Positions 59,860 through 64,000 of a stretch of DNA of 64,000 nucleotides are shown in pieces. The translations under genes and the position numbers were made by a program. Under the pieces are notes generated by a model. That model was not told the DNA's origin. It did no database searches and saw nothing but the letters and a program-made list of their open reading frames with translations. Each line of letters begins with the position of its first letter. The first letter of the stretch is position 1. The stretch spans positions 19,908,501 through 19,972,500 of the forward strand of contig JAYKKI010000006.1 of assembly GCA_039881145.1 (NCBI GenBank). The letters are read 5' to 3'. The stretch is from Druceiella hillmani. Taxonomy: Eukaryota; Arthropoda; Insecta; Lepidoptera; Hepialidae.

Positions 59860-60060
59860 ACATAATTCCAAGTGTATTATCTTCGACCGGCACATCGGAG
59901 GTGACAAGCCCTGGGATGATTGCAAATTTTAATCATGATTGTGCAATTTATAAATGCGGATTTCACCTGCGGGGTCGCTTTTTCCTACCAGTATGAATCT
60001 ATAAATTAGGCGTGGCGATTGTTTCACTCAATCGCACTTTTACAGTATAAGCATGTAAAC
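59860..60060 (+). repeat. Higher-order unit 3, 5' block
   Basis: GC-richer segment with CGACCGGCACATCGGAGGTG, CAAGCCCTGGGATGATTGCA, CATGATTGTGCAATTTATAA and GGATTTCACCTGCGGGGTCG. It aligns over about 80 bp with 41.93-42.01 kb. A nearby GGCGATTGTTTCACTCAATCGCAC forms an imperfect hairpin (60.02-60.04 kb). Confidence 0.65.
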
Positions 60061-60419
60061 TCCTGCGTAGTTTTTACAGGACTGTAATTTTAAACGATTT
60101 GTGATTAAAACGCAACAAGTTTGGCTTAGGTTTTTTTTATTTAAGAAGCTTTAGACGAATATAATAAGTCTTTATAATCGTATTCTCTTGGTCTTCTTAT
60201 TGTTCCTCATTTTTCATTAACAATATGCTGTCTACTCATCAGTTGCAGAGTTATTTGACATCTAGAATAGTTTATTATCTAGAACCAACGAGTGGTAATA
60301 CAGGCGCCGTATCAAATTAAAAACCTTGAAATAATTTTTTAAGATATTTTCTTAACTAGGTTGAAGTAATTTTTTGCGTCAGTGAGACTTAAGAGTATAT
60401 CGTTTTAATTGTTAAGAAA

Positions 60420-60950
60420 AAATGTTATGCCCTTTGTTCTTCTTTACTAGAAATATTTTGCAGCTCGTGATCGTTGATTGTTTGCTATGATTTTGTTGTG
60501 AATAGATTTATATCATATGTAAGTTATTTATAAAATTCTTACACGCAAAGAACAACAGATTTGCGTTCAAAATATATGTACGTACAACAATGTCACATTT
60601 GTGACTTCGAAACACTGACTTTGTCTCGGATTTCCTGGTACATAGCGCCACGGAATTGCATTTTATGCAGCAATAACCTCTGTAAAGTGAAATAAAGTAC
60701 TGAGCCATGCCGCGACGTCCAATTTAAGTCGCCTGCGCGTGACGTAACTATCCTACAAGACAGTTTGAACATTACGATGTGCATTATTCAGAAATAATTT
60801 TACGATGGACTGCAAACAGTGAAGCTCCAAGAATAAAAATTATGAAGAGTTAAATAGAAAAATCTGTCCTTTTTAAATTATGCGTGGTGTTTATTGGCTA
60901 GATTTTCTTGCTAGAAAGGTTTTAAATCAACAAGAACATCATCTTTCTCT
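60420..60950 (+). repeat. Higher-order unit 3, A block
   Basis: AGAAATATTTTGCAGCTCGTG and TAAGTTATTTATAAAATTC match unit 1 at 42.4-42.5 kb. CATTTTATGCAGCAATAACC, GTGAAATAAAGTACTGA, the core GTCCAATTTAAGTCGCC (60717-60733), TAATTTTACGATGGACTGCA and AACAGTGAAGCTCC match units 1 and 2. Short ORFs here are shadows. Confidence 0.82.
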
Positions 60951-60959
60951 GTGTTGAAA

Positions 60960-61475
60960 TGCAACTATTAACGGCATCAGCCGACTTTGTAATCAGTTCG
61001 AAAATGCTCAGGAAATCTATGTACATATTGTTATATGTTTTGCCCATTGTGGTTTATATTGTAATTGGTAGATTACGAATTTTATAAATGTGTAGAAAAT
61101 AAGAAGAAATTAAGTGGAGAAACTTGATATATAGCATCATGAAATATTCGAATTTGTTTTATATCATATATTATTATCTTAAATATAATATTTTTATAAA
61201 TAATTAATTTGAATCTAAATTTATTTTCGTCGTATTCTTGATTGCATAATTGAATGATGTTGCTTTAAATAATAAGTTTTGGGCTACGAGATGGGATCTT
61301 TTCTAAAAAGATTGTAGAAAGTCCCAATATATTGCCTTACATGGTGTAAATAAGTCAATGTTTGCTCGATCAATGACAATTAGCATCAGGCTTTGAAGAT
61401 AATTACATCAAAGGAAGTGAATTTAGGTACTCTCATCTACGCAATGAGGTACTGTTTGTCGACATTTATTCATAT
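60960..61475. other. No feature recognised
   Basis: AT-rich DNA between the unit 3 A block and a mariner remnant. The N-terminal part of a transposase was sought and not found. Confidence 0.4.
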
Positions 61476-61479
61476 TAAA

Positions 61480-61850
61480 CGTAACTTTAATTACATGAAG
61501 CAATTTGTAACTAGTGAAGAGAAGTGGGTACGTCAATAACATTAATCTGAGATGCCTATGAAAATAGCTCAGCAAAAAAACAAACAAGAGTTTCAGTATC
61601 CAAGCCAGAACTGAATACTAAAAAGGTAATTGTAGAATGTGAAAAGCATTATTTGTTGGCTATTGCGTTCAGAGTAACCCACGATAAGTTCAAAAATTTA
61701 TTACCAAGAAATAAAATAGCTAACAAATTAAGTCAACATGGCAGCGTTTATTTTTTTCCAACCAATAAAACCAATAACATATATAAGCATATTAGAAACG
61801 TCAAAACAAGTAACGAATTGAAATCCTACTTCTTAGTAAACTAGTATTTT
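61480..61850 (+). pseudogene. Mariner-like transposase fragment
   Basis: Read on the plus strand, about 61.49 kb gives YMKQFVTSEEKWVRQ, which corresponds to the xVTGDEKWVxY block around the first catalytic Asp of mariner enzymes (D changed to E). After stops and a frameshift it reads SVSKPELNTKKVIVECEKH, corresponding to the PKxGLxxxKVMLxxWWD block. Then VYFFPTNKTNNIYKHIRN and NELKSYFLVN correspond to IYYELLPxNxTINxxxYxxQL and ExRPxLVNRKG. The order and spacing fit the mariner catalytic domain, but several residues are lost. It is unrelated in sequence state to the 38.2 kb relic, which lacks this region. Confidence 0.6.
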
Positions 61851-61889
61851 GGGATACTTTTCAGGAAAAATTGAAAAGCATACTTGACA

Positions 61890-62155
61890 GTGACATTTTA
61901 AAAAGTGGCAAGAAAAGCGGGCGGCAGAAGACATTATAGAAAGAAATTAAGTTTTGCGTGATGACCAATTTAAGTTTCTTGCAAGATGTGACAACTTAAG
62001 TAGGAAATTACGAATTACTTTACGATATGGCTGCAAACAATGAGGCCTCGAGAATCATACTAATTGTTGGGGAAAAATTAAAGGAAATTTAAACGCTGCT
62101 TTTATAGTCTGGGTTGTTTTTTTTATCATATATTTAAAGGAATCTGAAATCCATA
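61890..62155 (+). repeat. Higher-order unit 3, B block
   Basis: GTGGCAAGAAAAGCGG, the core GACCAATTTAAGTTTCTTGC (61962-61981), CAACTTAAGTAGGAAATTAC, GAATTACTTTACGATATGGC and TGCAAACAATGAGGCC. It aligns with 55.2 and 46.5 kb. The block ends at an (AT)n tract. Confidence 0.82.
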
Positions 62156-62157
62156 TC

Positions 62158-62158
<1 letters not shown>

Positions 62159-62206
<48 letters not shown>

Positions 62207-62207
62207 G

Positions 62208-62252
<45 letters not shown>
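62159..62252. repeat. (AT)n microsatellite
   Basis: Two AT tracts split by a GTATATGTATGTATAT interruption. The ORF through it is translated repeat. Confidence 0.98.
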
Positions 62253-62255
<3 letters not shown>

Positions 62256-62784
62256 TTACTTACTATTTACTGCGTTGGAATTTTATTTGTTATAGAGATA
62301 AAGATAAATTTTTTTTTATGGAGTGTATTCTTAATTACAAAAAAAACTTATAAAGAAACCATAACCCTACTTGATAAAATATTTACCATAGGATTAAATT
62401 ATATTTTTCCATGGTAAGATTTAAATATTATGAAGTTCTTTATTTTAATAACAAAAGTGAATTCATTTTAATGGCGAAGTATACTGATGCTAATAAATCA
62501 CAATTTCGAAATCGCCCACCTGATGAATGATAAATGAAAATTTTAATAATTGTTATCCATAAAATCATTTTTGGTAGAATATGACAAAAGTAATTTTACC
62601 ATGAGCAAAATTTTATGTTAAAAAAAGGTAAATACCAGTCCGGCGTAAGCGATGAGGTTTCTCTTTGAGTATATATTAGTAGATCCTGTTAATATAATAA
62701 AGACGAAACTTTTGTTCGTTTGTTTGTTTAGTAATTGAAGTAAAAACTGCTAATTCTTTAACATGCAACATTTCCAATATGATA

Positions 62785-62851
62785 GCTAATAGTTTCCACG
62801 TTAATAGTTTTATATTAATTACTAATAGTTTCCATGCTAATAGTTTCCGTG
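62785..62851. repeat. Short CTAATAGTTTCC repeat cluster
   Basis: GCTAATAGTTTCCACG, TTAATAGTTTTAT, CTAATAGTTTCCATG and CTAATAGTTTCCGTG follow each other in 67 bp. Confidence 0.88.
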
Positions 62852-63179
62852 CGTTGTCGATAGATAAAAATTAACTCTTCATCCTTTATAATTTTGATTG
62901 TTAGTTAGAGAGTTGAAATGCACAAATTTAATGAAGTTCGGTACGATATATTCACTCATAGATAACGGTGCGGACAAGTGCTTCATTTCGCGGTATGTGA
63001 ATTAAAATTTCTCTTTTTTTATTTTTTAATTTTTTCTCGTTAATTAAAATTTACAAAAAGGTTATGTTCATAAAAGAAAAAAATACAAATAAATAATCAT
63101 AATTAAATAATTTTATTTTTCCTGTAAGAAGTTTTCTTACATTAACAAAAATATGTATTTTAAAAACAACTTCGAATTT

Positions 63180-63540
63180 TTGCTAGTATTTTTTCGATAT
63201 CGTAAAGCGATGATATATCCTATTTCACTTAATATATCATGTACATTAGACTGCACAACATCTAAAAGTTATGAATTTTAAGATCCCCATATAAGAGCTT
63301 ATACTATTCAACTAACAATTTATGTAAAAATTATATGCAATGATTAAAAAATTATGAGCTTGGGATGCAAGCAGAGGAACAATTAAAAAAGTTCGATTTT
63401 AAAATGTTAAGCTTTAAATCTACTTTTAAATTTAAAATGTAGCTATTTGAATTAATTTAGATTCTTGTCTTACAAAATATATGTTTTATTGGGTTGAAAT
63501 TTAATTTAATAAATTGATTTCATTTGTGCACAAGAACGTA
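63180..63540 (+). repeat. Higher-order unit 3, D block
   Basis: TATCGTAAAGCGATG, CCTATTTCACTT, CTAAAAGTTATGAATTTTA and ATATGTTTTATTGGGTTGAA appear in the same order as in 55.98-56.45 kb, with large indels between them. Confidence 0.5.
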
Positions 63541-63686
63541 TAACCATAGAGAGTGTAACATAATGAGATCTGAACTGAAACCTTTAGACAGTTGAAAAGT
63601 TACATCCAGAGCTATAGCTTTTCAACTCTCTATATCAAGATATCCATTAGAAATTAAATAGCTCTGGATATACTATTTATTTATTT

Positions 63687-63688
<2 letters not shown>

Positions 63689-63784
<96 letters not shown>

Positions 63785-63790
63785 TTATTT
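63689..63790. repeat. (AT)n microsatellite inside a direct repeat
   Basis: About 95 bp of AT with TAAAT interruptions. It is bracketed on both sides by TATTTATTTATTTTGAT (starting near 63676 and 63784), as if the array grew within a duplicated word. Confidence 0.95.
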
Positions 63791-63829
63791 ATTTTGATTC
63801 TCACTGCAGTGTAATAAGCCCCTTAGAGG

Positions 63830-63960
63830 AGTATCTTCCTCGATTTCCAGTTGTTTACAATTACAAATTTGAATGTTCTAACAGGTCAATGTGTTGTAAT
63901 GGAGATTTCCGGAAACGAGTTCACAATTTTTATTCGCGAGACGAATTAAATGGTTACGTT
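63830..63960 (+). repeat. Higher-order unit 3, E block (runs toward window end)
   Basis: CTCGATTTCCAGTTGTTTAC, AATTACAAATTTGAATG, GTTCACAATTTTTATTCGCG and ACGAATTAAATGG match 56.62-56.73 kb. The expected third block C would lie beyond the window. Confidence 0.5.
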
Positions 63961-64000
63961 TAATGATATTTTCATTGCAGGAAAGGTGTAAGGTCAACGT

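Overview
The window looks like non-coding, repeat-laden nuclear DNA from an animal, most likely an arthropod. By eye it is roughly 70% A+T, with long (AT)n microsatellites, decayed Jockey-like LINE reverse transcriptases, mariner transposase relics and a dispersed family carrying a hammerhead-ribozyme motif of the kind known from Penelope-like elements. I found no complete protein-coding gene, no rRNA, no convincing tRNA and no CRISPR array. Most open frames are chance frames or translated (AT)n tracts. The species cannot be fixed from the sequence.

Layout. 0-22 kb: mostly unique AT-rich DNA with one LINE relic (1.5-2.0 kb, minus), two GC-richer islets (5.0-5.25 and 21.3-21.7 kb), a degenerate 220-275 bp tandem array (11.8-12.6 kb) and several microsatellites. 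22-32 kb: a ~120-165 bp degenerate tandem array (22.5-23.3 kb), a pair of inverted paralogous non-coding blocks (23.8-24.1 and 29.9-30.3 kb), a LINE 3' end (26.3-27.3 kb) and two hammerhead repeats (25.4 and 31.3 kb). 32-41 kb: a 77-bp tandem duplication, two direct copies of a GTTCCGTAG repeat 4.0 kb apart (33.7 and 37.7 kb), a head-to-head hammerhead pair (36.1-36.3 kb), an internally deleted mariner (38.2-38.9 kb), and a 97%-identical inverted repeat (39.4/40.5 kb) enclosing a 23-bp hairpin.

41.8-64 kb is the most unusual part. Six dispersed copies of a ~260-bp core alternate between two subtypes (A at 43.05, 53.06 and 60.72 kb; B at 46.57, 55.24 and 61.97 kb). Flanking blocks occur in the same order, so the region reads as an ancient (A-B)x3 higher-order tandem repeat with a unit of about 6-10 kb, later interrupted by LINE, mariner, hammerhead and microsatellite insertions. 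It also holds a CpG-richer islet with CRE-like and HSE-like motifs (48.9-49.2 kb), a TATA-like site (51.29 kb), a 34-bp perfect palindrome (53.35 kb) and two adjacent near-perfect hairpins (58.8 kb).

No operon-like or pathway-level gene cooperation is visible. The functional candidates are RNA-level (hammerhead motif) or regulatory (paralogous non-coding blocks, GC-rich islets). Homology calls come from reading translations and comparing stretches by eye; identities and boundaries are approximate.
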